A DNA stretch of 64,000 bases from a virus. Made by a program: the position numbers and the translations under genes. The stretch lies in IMG/VR virus record IMGVR_UViG_3300020392_000011, positions 1 through 64,000 of that record, one strand, 5' to 3'. How positions within the stretch are numbered: position 1 is the first letter of the stretch; each line of letters opens with the position of its first letter. Positions 54,940 to 62,673 of this stretch are shown here, in pieces. The notes under the pieces are model-generated. The model worked only from the letters and a program-made list of their open reading frames with translations. It was not told the DNA's origin and searched no databases.

Positions 54940-55773
54940 ATGGAACATTTGATTATACCAACTTTAGGCAGAACACATAAGCAAAAGACTTATAATAATT
55001 TGCCAGATAAGTGGAAAGCAAAAGTTAAATTTACAGTTCAACCGCATGAGGTTGACGAAATGAGAGATATTTATGGCGATAAAGTTCTACCATTACCAGA
55101 GTCTATAAAAGGTTTATCACCTACACGACAATGGATATGGGATGAGTTTTATGGCACAAGACACATGGTACTTGATGACGATATGGAATACTTTAAATAT
55201 AAAGGTCCAGCACCAGAACATCTAGATACTAAATGGGAAACTCGTGATATGACGGACGAAGAGTATGACGATGCTTTTGACACATTTAATAAATGGTGTG
55301 ATGAAGAGCAAATTTATCATGGTGGTTTTTCAACATCATGGGTTGTACCAGATTTAAAATACTGGCCACATCAGAACAATGTAAGAATTATGACGAATAG
55401 TTATTTTGATTCTAAAAACTTGCCAAGAAATATCGTTTGGGATAAATTACAAACCTCACAAGATTTCCATGCAAATTTACAGCTATTAACACAAGGATTT
55501 GCTAACAGAATTACAACAAGATATAGAGTTTCTATATCAGCTACTAACGCAAAAGGCGGTTGTTCAGAATATAGAACGGTAGAATTAAGTAATCAAGTAC
55601 ACAGACAATTAGCTGAAATGTACCCAGATTATGTAAAATTAAAAACTAAAGTATTAGCTAATGGGCCATGGAAAGGTGAAGAACGAGTTACTTGTTTTAT
55701 ATCTTGGTCAAAAGCGTATAAGGATGCTATAAAAGCTAAAAATGCATCTACACTCGAGGACTTTTTAGGATGA
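54940..55773 (+). CDS. TAGT-like (DNA base) glycosyltransferase
   Basis: 277 residues. Start IIPTLGRTHKQKTYNNLPDK, then LSPTRQWIWDEFYG and HMVLDDDMEYF with a GT-A metal motif Asp79-Asp-Asp81. The IPT-x-GR...LP and T-R-x-W patterns are those of TET-associated glycosyltransferases (TAGT), which in phages sugar-modify oxidised 5-methyl pyrimidines in DNA. No TET/JBP oxygenase is seen in this window. ATGA overlap with the methyltransferase gene that follows. A glycan-acceptor GT-A enzyme is the alternative. Confidence 0.68.
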   Translation: MEHLIIPTLGRTHKQKTYNNLPDKWKAKVKFTVQPHEVDEMRDIYGDKVLPLPESIKGLSPTRQWIWDEFYGTRHMVLDDDMEYFKYKGPAPEHLDTKWETRDMTDEEYDDAFDTFNKWCDEEQIYHGGFSTSWVVPDLKYWPHQNNVRIMTNSYFDSKNLPRNIVWDKLQTSQDFHANLQLLTQGFANRITTRYRVSISATNAKGGCSEYRTVELSNQVHRQLAEMYPDYVKLKTKVLANGPWKGEERVTCFISWSKAYKDAIKAKNASTLEDFLG

Positions 55774-56987
55774 AACATGCAGGTATAGTACCACTCATTG
55801 GTGGAGAAATTTTAGCATCAGACGATGCTTATGGTAAAATACCAGAATACTTAATGACATATTCTGGATTTACAGGTAATGAAGAACATTTAGTTAAATA
55901 CTATAAGGATAAAGGGCATAATGTTCCTTATCATATACTAGATGAAAACCCTGGTATAAAACTAGAAAACGTCGACGTTGTATCGTCAGTATGTCCATGT
56001 GCTGGTTTAAGTACCTATCATAATTCACATGGTGAACAAAACGAAAATAACCAATGGATGGAAAAATCATCAGAGTATGTACTAAAACAGGTTAGGCCGA
56101 AAGTACTGTGGGGAGAGAATGCACCAGGCCTAGCTGGAAAGATAGGTGCATTCATGAGAGAGAAGTTGTACCATCTTGGCCAAGAAAATGGGTACAACTT
56201 CTCCATTTTCTTGACAAAGAGTTTATTACATGGCAATCCACAATATCGTAAAAGAACATTTTTCTTTTTTTGGCAGAAAGAACATTTTGGCGATCAAGTA
56301 CCAGTATTAAATTTCATTAAAAAGGAAAGACCTACAATACAAGAATTAATACTTAGCGTAAAAACAAATTTTCAAACTGAAATATTAAATAAAAAAACAC
56401 CAAGTAAAGATGATCCATATTATAGATTTATGCTAGAAGAAGTCATGGGCGGAATGACACATGCTGAATATTCTAAATCAGTAGCTCATGAACCTAAATC
56501 AGTTACCATTGAATCTAGGTTAATGAAAATGGGTTATAGGCATTCATTGATAGCTGAGTGGATGGATGGATTTGGAGAAGAGTTTGAAAGAGAAGCTGCC
56601 AAAGCTAGACGTAAAGATGCTAAAATTGCTAGTGGTGGTAACATAATGCTTAGAGGTACAATTATACCAGTAAGCTACATAGGAGCATTTGTAGTACATT
56701 TACCAAAAGTAGTAGCACATCCAGTTGAAGATAGATATTTAAATATCGCAGAAGCAAAAGCTATTATGGGTTTACCAGATGACCTAGAAGTTATTGATCC
56801 ACTAAAGAACTATAATCATATATGCCAAAATGTACCATTTCATACAGCTAGAGATATGGCAGTTGAAGTACAAGCTTGTCTAAATAATAAAAGAGATAAG
56901 ATAGAAACTAAATACTTATTTCAAAATAATTTAGCTCAAAAGTATGATTATACGAGAGACGAAAATAATTTGGAGGCTTTTTTATGA
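55770..56987 (+). CDS. DNA cytosine C5-methyltransferase
   Basis: 405 residues. Motif IV with catalytic Cys77 (VSSVCPCAGLSTYH), motif VI WGENAPGL (Glu), motif VIII GNPQYRKRTFFF, a target recognition region (~200-300), and motifs IX-X NIAEAKAIMGLPDDLEV and CQNVPFHTARDMA. Motif I (ILASDDAYG region) is degenerate compared with FAGxGG, so SAM binding should be checked. Transfers methyl (or possibly another C1 group) to cytosine C5. 4-base overlaps on both sides tie it to the TAGT and epimerase genes. Confidence 0.85.
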   Translation: MKHAGIVPLIGGEILASDDAYGKIPEYLMTYSGFTGNEEHLVKYYKDKGHNVPYHILDENPGIKLENVDVVSSVCPCAGLSTYHNSHGEQNENNQWMEKSSEYVLKQVRPKVLWGENAPGLAGKIGAFMREKLYHLGQENGYNFSIFLTKSLLHGNPQYRKRTFFFFWQKEHFGDQVPVLNFIKKERPTIQELILSVKTNFQTEILNKKTPSKDDPYYRFMLEEVMGGMTHAEYSKSVAHEPKSVTIESRLMKMGYRHSLIAEWMDGFGEEFEREAAKARRKDAKIASGGNIMLRGTIIPVSYIGAFVVHLPKVVAHPVEDRYLNIAEAKAIMGLPDDLEVIDPLKNYNHICQNVPFHTARDMAVEVQACLNNKRDKIETKYLFQNNLAQKYDYTRDENNLEAFL

Positions 56988-57736
56988 TGAAAAAAATATT
57001 ATTAACTGGCACACAATTCCATCGTAGAGGATTTATTGCTAATCATTTTTTAGATTTATATCGCGATAAATACGAAATTATAGAATATCAAGGAGATATT
57101 CGAAATGCTTATCAGATACAAATTTCTGATTTTGATATGGTTATACATTTAGCAGCATTAGCAGGTGTTCGTAAATCGCATGAAGAACCAGAAGAATATT
57201 GGGAAACAAATGTAGTAGCATCGCAATATTTTTTCGATGCATGTAGATTTCAAAATGTACCAATTATTTATGCATCGTCATCGTCAATATACGAATGGTG
57301 GCAATCACCTTATGCAACGACTAAATGGGCAATGGAACATATTGCAAAAGAGGTAAATTCAATTGGACTTAGGTTTCATACAGTTTACGGACCTGATAGC
57401 AGAACTGATATGTTATACGATGCTTTATTAAAAAAGGATCCAAAAATAACTTATCTTACAAATCATACACGTGATTGGACACATGTTACAGATGTATGCA
57501 CAGCTATTGAAATTTGTATTGAAAACTTTTGGGATATATCATCTAAGCATAAAGCAATAGATGTAGGTAACGGAAAGCCAGTATCAGTAGTTGATATGGC
57601 AAATAAAGTTTGGCCAGATAATAATCTACCAATCAAAGAAGTTACAGGCGAAAGAGAACATACTTGTGCAGATCCTACAATTTTAAAAGAATATGGTTGG
57701 GATCCACAGTACCACATATTAGAGGAAGAATTATGA
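56984..57736 (+). CDS. NAD-dependent nucleotide-sugar epimerase/dehydratase (SDR)
   Basis: 250 residues. Extended SDR: N-terminal ILLTGTQFHRRGFIANHFL (glycine motif with an insertion relative to G-x-x-G-x-x-G), MVIHLAALAGV, ASSSSIYE and catalytic Tyr110-x-x-x-Lys114. Later RFHTVYGPDSRTDM and DWTHVTDVC are typical of UDP-glucuronate epimerases and decarboxylases. Shorter than usual (~310-340). Next to a UDP-glucose dehydrogenase, so it probably acts on a UDP-uronate, making UDP-galacturonate or a UDP-pentose. Confidence 0.82.
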   Translation: MMKKILLTGTQFHRRGFIANHFLDLYRDKYEIIEYQGDIRNAYQIQISDFDMVIHLAALAGVRKSHEEPEEYWETNVVASQYFFDACRFQNVPIIYASSSSIYEWWQSPYATTKWAMEHIAKEVNSIGLRFHTVYGPDSRTDMLYDALLKKDPKITYLTNHTRDWTHVTDVCTAIEICIENFWDISSKHKAIDVGNGKPVSVVDMANKVWPDNNLPIKEVTGEREHTCADPTILKEYGWDPQYHILEEEL

Positions 57737-58596
57737 CAATGTTTGAAAAAAGAAGAATTAAGACTAGGATAGCCATAATAGGCCATGGCTTTGTTGGTAA
57801 AGCAGTAGATTATGGATTTAGTAACCCTAAAGTAGAAAAGAAAATATTAGATCCAATATATGGAACTACATCTGAAGATATAAAAAATCTAAAAGATTGG
57901 GGACCTAATCTTACATTTGTTTGTGTACCTACACCGATGGGAGATGATGGAGATATAGATTCATCGATACTAGATGAAGTAATGCAAGATTTAAGAGACA
58001 TTAAGACTCTAATTGTAATTAAATCTACTATCACACCATCTATAATCGATAAATATTATCAAACAAATGTAGTTTATAATCCAGAGTTCTTAACTGAAAG
58101 GTCAGCATGTGAACAATTCGTAAATCCAGAGTTTCATATATTTGGAGGAACTGAACAAGCTTGTCAAGAATTAGATGAACTATATGAAAAATATAGCTTA
58201 TGTACTCCTTGTATGACTTATTATTTAAATAAAGCGGAAGCAAGCTTTGTTAAATATGCTATTAATTCATTTTTAGCTACTAAAGTCACATTCTTTAATC
58301 AGCTATATGATGCATGCAATAGTTATGGTCATGTTAATTTTAATAAAGTAATTAAAGCTGTAGGAGCTGACGATAGAGTAAGTATATCACATACTAAAGT
58401 TCCTGGATTTGATGGTAAGCAAGGTTACGGTGGAGCGTGTTTTCCAAAAGATACATTTGCATTTTCACAATTTAGCGATAAACTAACTTTATTAAGAAAA
58501 GCTATAGAAATTAATAACGATTATCGTTCTCAATACGAAAGAGACGATAGAGAAAAAGAACAAAACATTCAATTTAACCATGTACAAAATGACTGA
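57733..58596 (+). CDS. UDP-glucose/GDP-mannose 6-dehydrogenase, short form
   Basis: 287 residues from ATG 57733 (ATGA overlap with the epimerase gene; an upstream in-frame codon at 57664 would overlap by 73 bases). N-terminal NAD-binding IAIIGHGFVGKAVDYG, TFVCVPTPMGDDGDID, VYNPEFLTER, central helix EASFVKYAINSFLATKVTFF, and catalytic Cys236 in GYGGACFPKD. Oxidises UDP-glucose to UDP-glucuronate. It ends ~50 residues after the active Cys, lacking the usual ~130-residue C-terminal sugar-nucleotide-binding domain. Confidence 0.88.
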   Translation: MTMFEKRRIKTRIAIIGHGFVGKAVDYGFSNPKVEKKILDPIYGTTSEDIKNLKDWGPNLTFVCVPTPMGDDGDIDSSILDEVMQDLRDIKTLIVIKSTITPSIIDKYYQTNVVYNPEFLTERSACEQFVNPEFHIFGGTEQACQELDELYEKYSLCTPCMTYYLNKAEASFVKYAINSFLATKVTFFNQLYDACNSYGHVNFNKVIKAVGADDRVSISHTKVPGFDGKQGYGGACFPKDTFAFSQFSDKLTLLRKAIEINNDYRSQYERDDREKEQNIQFNHVQND

Positions 58597-58609
58597 AGTA
58601 TGGTATAAT
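58581..58609 (+). promoter_or_regulatory. Middle/early-class promoter inside the dehydrogenase 3' end
   Basis: TGTACA 58581-58586, 17-base spacer with ACTGAA ending TATGG, TATAAT 58604-58609. The stop codon of the dehydrogenase gene lies within the spacer. Drives the peroxiredoxin-bS21-UvsX-gp41 run. Confidence 0.85.
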
Positions 58610-58632
58610 AGTACATTAATGAGGAAACAACT

Positions 58633-59136
58633 ATGAAAACAGTAGGAGAAAAATTCCCTGATTTTTCATTACAGGGAGTAGATAATTGTAACGACCTTGT
58701 CCAGATATCATTAAATAAAAATGACTGGAATGTCGTATATTTTTATCCAAAAGATTTTACATTTATTTGTCCAACTGAAATATCTGCAATGGATATTTTA
58801 AACGATGAAGCTTATGTAATTGGTTTAAGTGGAGACAATGAGTTTTGCAAATTAGCATGGAAACAATCCAACGAGCTAATCTGTGGAATAAAACATTCAC
58901 TTGCCGCAGATTGTGGCTTAGGGTTAAGTCACGCACTTGGTATTGTAAATAAAACAGATGGTGTAAGTTATAGAGCAACGTTCATCATCGATCCAAACCA
59001 AGTTATTCAACATGTGTCTGTAAATGCACTTGATACTGGTAGAAATGCAAAAGAAGTATTAAGAACATTAAAGGCACTCAAAGCTGGAGGCTTAACTGGA
59101 TGCAGTTGGGAACCAGGGGAGGATTTCGTTGCCTAA
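58633..59136 (+). CDS. AhpC/Prx-type peroxiredoxin
   Basis: 167 residues. [16 protein letters not shown] carries the peroxidatic Cys46 in the F-x-x-x-C-P-T-E motif; later [20 protein letters not shown] and a C-terminal [11 protein letters not shown] with a possible resolving Cys. Reduces peroxides. An auxiliary metabolic gene that could protect infected cells from oxidative damage. Overlaps the bS21 gene by 8 bases; ribosome site GAGGAAACAACT. Confidence 0.9.
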   Translation: MKTVGEKFPDFSLQGVDNCNDLVQISLNKNDWNVVYFYPKDFTFICPTEISAMDILNDEAYVIGLSGDNEFCKLAWKQSNELICGIKHSLAADCGLGLSHALGIVNKTDGVSYRATFIIDPNQVIQHVSVNALDTGRNAKEVLRTLKALKAGGLTGCSWEPGEDFVA

Positions 59137-59392
59137 AATAGATTTAAGAGCTAGGAAAAGACATCCTAGAGATAAAAGACCAGCAAAGCCAATGCCTTTT
59201 GATGTGGCACTCAGAAAGTTTAAAAAGGCTTGCGATAGAGCAGGTATTGTTCAAGAAGTTCGTAAAAGAGAATTTTATGAAAAGCCAAACCAAAAAAGAA
59301 AAAGAAAAAAGGCCGAAGCTAGATCTCGACATCTAAAAGAGTTGAGAATTCAAAGAGCTTCAGGCTTTCCAGATAGGAGGACTAGAAGATAA
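59129..59392 (+). CDS. rpsU: Ribosomal protein bS21
   Basis: 87 residues, strongly basic. [20 protein letters not shown] and [20 protein letters not shown] are the bS21 signature; the N-terminal ~20 residues and the RRTRR tail are extensions. bS21 sits in the 30S subunit near the anti-Shine-Dalgarno and aids initiation. Start is TTG 59129 nine bases after GGGGAGGA, inside the peroxiredoxin gene. Phage-borne bS21 is known from marine phages; it may replace the host copy and favour phage messages. TAATG junction with uvsX. Confidence 0.92.
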   Translation: MPKIDLRARKRHPRDKRPAKPMPFDVALRKFKKACDRAGIVQEVRKREFYEKPNQKRKRKKAEARSRHLKELRIQRASGFPDRRTRR

Positions 59393-60456
59393 TGTCAATA
59401 ATGGATAAATTAAAAAAGAATAGTAGAATTAAAGGAACGGAAGTTCTAGAAGATTCTGTTTATTTCGGCGATAAAGACTATGTTACCACAGATGTACCAA
59501 TGATAAATGTTGCACTGTCAGGTGATTTAGATGGAGGATTAACTAATGGTTTAACCGTATTAGCTGGTCCAAGTAAACATTTTAAAACATCATTTGCCCT
59601 ACTAATGGCAGGTGCTTATTTGAAAGAGCATGATGATGCTGTATTAATGTTTTATGATTCAGAGTTTGGTTCACCACAATCATACTTTGAAGCATTCGGT
59701 ATTGATACATCTAGAGTATTACATACACCTATTACAGATGTAGAGCAACTAAAATTTGATTTAGTTAATCAGCTAGATGCAATTGAAAGAGACGATAAAG
59801 TAATTGTTGTTATTGATTCAATTGGTAACTTAGCATCTAAGAAAGAATTAGAAGATGCACTTAATGAAAAGTCAGTGGCTGATATGTCAAGAGCTAAAGC
59901 ATTAAAAGGGCTATTCAGAATGGTCACTCCTTATTTAACTATGAAGAATATCCCTTTACTTGCAGTTAATCATACATATCAAGAAATTGGATTGTTTCCA
60001 AAAGCAATTGTATCAGGCGGAACTGGTATTTACTACTCAGCGGATAATATCTGGATTGTAGGAAGACAACAGCAGAAAAAATCAGGCCAGGTACAAGGCT
60101 ATAACTTTGTAATTAATGTAGAGAAATCTAGGTTTGTAAAAGAAAAATCCAAGATTCCAGTATCAGTTACATGGGAAGGCGGTATTGCACCTTACGGCGG
60201 ATTGTTAGAAGTTGGTTTAGCTGGCGGATATGTAACCAAACCAAATGTTGGTTGGTATGCTAGAGTCGATAGAGAAACTGGCGAAATAGCAGAAGCTAAA
60301 GTTAGAGAAAAAGATACTATGACCAAAAAGTTTTGGGATCCAATCTTTAAAGAAACTGATTTTAAAGAATTTGTAAAATCGTATTATTCCATTGGCCATA
60401 AGCCATTATTAGATGTTGAAATTGATTTAGAAGAAGACACTGTACAAGAGAACTAG
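59392..60456 (+). CDS. uvsX: UvsX recombinase (RecA-like)
   Basis: 354 residues. Walker A GPSKHFKTS (Lys65), LMFYDSEFGSPQSYFEAFGI, Walker B KVIVVIDSIGNLASK, and AVNHTYQEIG (L2 region). T4-type recombinase for repair and recombination-dependent replication with UvsY and UvsW. Starts at the last base of bS21. Confidence 0.95.
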   Translation: MSIMDKLKKNSRIKGTEVLEDSVYFGDKDYVTTDVPMINVALSGDLDGGLTNGLTVLAGPSKHFKTSFALLMAGAYLKEHDDAVLMFYDSEFGSPQSYFEAFGIDTSRVLHTPITDVEQLKFDLVNQLDAIERDDKVIVVIDSIGNLASKKELEDALNEKSVADMSRAKALKGLFRMVTPYLTMKNIPLLAVNHTYQEIGLFPKAIVSGGTGIYYSADNIWIVGRQQQKKSGQVQGYNFVINVEKSRFVKEKSKIPVSVTWEGGIAPYGGLLEVGLAGGYVTKPNVGWYARVDRETGEIAEAKVREKDTMTKKFWDPIFKETDFKEFVKSYYSIGHKPLLDVEIDLEEDTVQEN

Positions 60457-60457
60457 A

Positions 60458-60793
60458 ATGTTGTATAATATAACCGATGATGATTTTAAAATAGTAGAAA
60501 ATGCTGCAAGTGAGTTCTACTCAATAAAATTATTAGCCGGAAAATGGAAAGATGTTATATTCACATACGGAGCCGTTTCAGTCAAAGAAGATAAAGCAAA
60601 CGATACAGCAACTTTATCTTTTAACTGGCAACTAAACGACTCCGCAGAATGTGAACCTGACGATTTAACAAATAACGAAGAGTTCCAAAATTATCTAGGT
60701 GCTTTATTGCAATATATAATTACGGACTCTTTACAAACTAAGGACGCACAGATTGGAACTGCAAACACACATATTAAATCATCTAATACATAA
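60458..60793 (+). CDS. Unknown protein between uvsX and gp41, 111 aa
   Basis: ATG two bases after the uvsX stop; its 3' end overlaps the gp41 start by 41 bases in another frame. Acidic product (starts MLYNITDDDFKIVENAASEF) with a predicted two-strand plus helix arrangement (FTYGAVSVKEDKANDTATLS). I recall similar unknown genes at this place in marine T4-like phages, but no function. Confidence 0.7.
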   Translation: MLYNITDDDFKIVENAASEFYSIKLLAGKWKDVIFTYGAVSVKEDKANDTATLSFNWQLNDSAECEPDDLTNNEEFQNYLGALLQYIITDSLQTKDAQIGTANTHIKSSNT

Positions 60794-62132
60794 CGAAGAG
60801 TTTTGTAGAAGAGTTGTACCATATTTAAGAAAAGACTATTTTGAAGGAAGTAATAAAATAGTCTTTGACTTAATTGTTAAGTTTGTAGCTAAGCATAATA
60901 AAATACCAACTGATAAAATATTAGAACTTGAGCTTGGTAAAATATCTGCACCTGACGACATTATGTTAGGAGCTACAAATGTAATCAATGAAATAAAAGC
61001 TAAATCAGATGTTGATACTGAGTATCTTATCGCAGAAGCGGAAAAATGGTGTAGAGATAGAGCAGTGTATAATGCCATAATGGAAAGTATACAAATCATT
61101 GATGGCAAAGATAAAGATAGAAGCGAAGGCTCAATACCAGAAATATTATCAGATGCACTCGGTGTATCTTTTGACCAAGAAATCGGCCATGATTATATCG
61201 ATAATTCTGATGACCGATTTGATTTTTATAATAAAACAGAAAATCGTATACCTTTCGATTTAGATTACTTCAATAAAATTACAAAAGGCGGATTACCAAA
61301 TAAAACATTAAATATAGCTTTGGCTGGGACTGGTGTAGGTAAATCGTTATTTATGTGCCACTGTGCCGCATCAGTCCTAGAACAAGGCAAAAATGTTTTG
61401 TACATAACAATGGAAATGGCTGAGGAACGTATCGCTGAAAGAATCGATGCTAACCTTATGGATTTACCAATACAACAATTAGAGTCTTTACCTAAAAATG
61501 TATTCGATACAAAAATTGGTAAGATTGCAAAAGGAACAATTGGTAAATTAATTGTAAAAGAGTACCCAACTGGTGCAGCTCATACAGGCCATTTTAGAGC
61601 TTTACTAAACGAATTAAAGCTAAAAAAGAACTTCGCACCAGATATAATTTATGTGGATTATTTAAATATTTGTGCATCAAGCCGCATGAGAGGGCTCGGT
61701 GGAAGTATAAATAGTTATTCGTACATCAAAGCAATCGCAGAAGAAATGCGTGGCTTAGCTGTCGAATTCAATGTTCCGATAGTATCGGCAACTCAGACTA
61801 CAAGGTCAGGGTTCAGTAATACTGATGTCGGTCTAGAGGATACATCTGAATCATTTGGTTTACCAGCTACAGCAGACTTAATGTTTGCTCTTATATCAAC
61901 GGAGGAACTTGATGAGCTGGGGCAGATAATGGTAAAACAATTGAAAAATCGTTATAACGATCCAACCAAATTCAAACGTTTTGTAATTGGTATAGATCGT
62001 TCCCGCATGAAATTATACGATGTAGAGGAGTCGGCTCAGTCAGATATTATGTCTGATATGATACCCGACAAACCAATAAATAAGTTCGGGGACAGAGAAG
62101 GCTCTGATCCGTATGCGGACTTTAAAGTATAG
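60753..62132 (+). CDS. gp41: Replicative helicase gp41 (DnaB-like)
   Basis: 459 residues. N-terminal helical domain starting ELQTHILNHLIHNEEFCRRV, Walker A AGTGVGKSLF, Walker B DIIYVDYLN, and the C-terminal ATQTTRSGF and motif with VKQLKNRYNDPTKFKRFVIG. Hexameric 5'-3' helicase. The TTG start at 60753 gives the short arm seen in T4 gp41; there is no ATG before the conserved region. A TATAAATA inside the gene (near 61705) is judged a chance match. Confidence 0.95.
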   Translation: MELQTHILNHLIHNEEFCRRVVPYLRKDYFEGSNKIVFDLIVKFVAKHNKIPTDKILELELGKISAPDDIMLGATNVINEIKAKSDVDTEYLIAEAEKWCRDRAVYNAIMESIQIIDGKDKDRSEGSIPEILSDALGVSFDQEIGHDYIDNSDDRFDFYNKTENRIPFDLDYFNKITKGGLPNKTLNIALAGTGVGKSLFMCHCAASVLEQGKNVLYITMEMAEERIAERIDANLMDLPIQQLESLPKNVFDTKIGKIAKGTIGKLIVKEYPTGAAHTGHFRALLNELKLKKNFAPDIIYVDYLNICASSRMRGLGGSINSYSYIKAIAEEMRGLAVEFNVPIVSATQTTRSGFSNTDVGLEDTSESFGLPATADLMFALISTEELDELGQIMVKQLKNRYNDPTKFKRFVIGIDRSRMKLYDVEESAQSDIMSDMIPDKPINKFGDREGSDPYADFKV

Positions 62133-62141
62133 GAGAAATAT

Positions 62142-62321
62142 ATGGACATGTTACTAAATGTCAAAGACTGGGTTCTAGCTAGACTAGGCGAGAGAACATC
62201 TTACGATGGACTATTGCTAATCGGCGGATGTTTATCAGTCATCTTATTTGGCGGATTGGCCAAAATAGCAGCCTGGGTAGGATTAGTCTGGGGTGTATAT
62301 ACTCTGGTCAGAAGTGACTAA
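62142..62321 (+). CDS. Small membrane protein, 59 aa
   Basis: ATG 62142 after TAGGAGAAATAT. After an amphipathic N-terminus there are two hydrophobic stretches (LLLIGGCLSVILFGG and AAWVGLVWGVYTLV) that predict a hairpin of two membrane helices. Size and topology would suit a small holin or membrane effector, but I see no family match. Last gene before a strong terminator. Confidence 0.7.
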   Translation: MDMLLNVKDWVLARLGERTSYDGLLLIGGCLSVILFGGLAKIAAWVGLVWGVYTLVRSD

Positions 62322-62342
62322 TATATATAATTTATATTATAC

Positions 62343-62369
62343 GAGGGCTCGAAAGGGCCCTCTCTTTTG
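62343..62369 (+). terminator. Rho-independent terminator after the gp41 unit
   Basis: GAGGGCTC (62343-62350) pairs with GGGCCCTC (62355-62362, one G-U) around a GAAA tetraloop, followed by TCTTTT. Confidence 0.9.
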
Positions 62370-62372
62370 TCA

Positions 62373-62432
62373 AAAAAACATGCATGTTTTTTGCAAAAAA
62401 CCCTGTACATTTTGGCTTAAACCTGGTACAAT
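62373..62432 (+). promoter_or_regulatory. 20-base palindrome plus middle/early-class promoter
   Basis: Perfect 20-base palindrome centred on CATGCATG (62373-62392), containing AACATGCATGTT at 62377-62388; 15 bases later TGTACA (62404-62409), 17-base spacer ending ACCTGG, TACAAT (62427-62432); leader ends in AAAAGGAGTGAA. Third copy of the module at 38784 and 41040. Confidence 0.82.
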
Positions 62433-62460
62433 TACTATATATTAAAAAAAGGAGTGAAAA

Positions 62461-62673
62461 ATGAGTAATATAATAAATGACCAAATCCTCGAACAGATAG
62501 CTGAAGAGGTCAACGAACTATCAGATATAGTAGTTGTAAATGAAGTATTGGATAGACCAGAAGGGTCAGCATCACCAGCTTCAGATTCATGGGACGAGTT
62601 CTTTGCGTTCGCAGACATGGATAAATTTAGAGAAGATTTAGTAATGAAAAGATTTGAGGAGATGTCAAGATGA
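62461..62673 (+). CDS. Small acidic protein, 70 aa
   Basis: Starts 6 bases after AGGAGTG. Acidic, helical (ILEQIAEEVNELSDIVVVNE), then a Ser/Pro-rich linker and SWDEFFAFADMDKFREDLVM. First gene after a palindrome-type promoter, so it shares control with the CobS/CobT-like pair. Not recognised. ATGA overlap with the next gene. Confidence 0.7.
   Translation: MSNIINDQILEQIAEEVNELSDIVVVNEVLDRPEGSASPASDSWDEFFAFADMDKFREDLVMKRFEEMSR

Noticed and set aside
61705-61714. TATAAATA inside gp41
   Set aside because: Lies within conserved helicase codons, with no gene start behind it; likely a chance match in AT-rich DNA.
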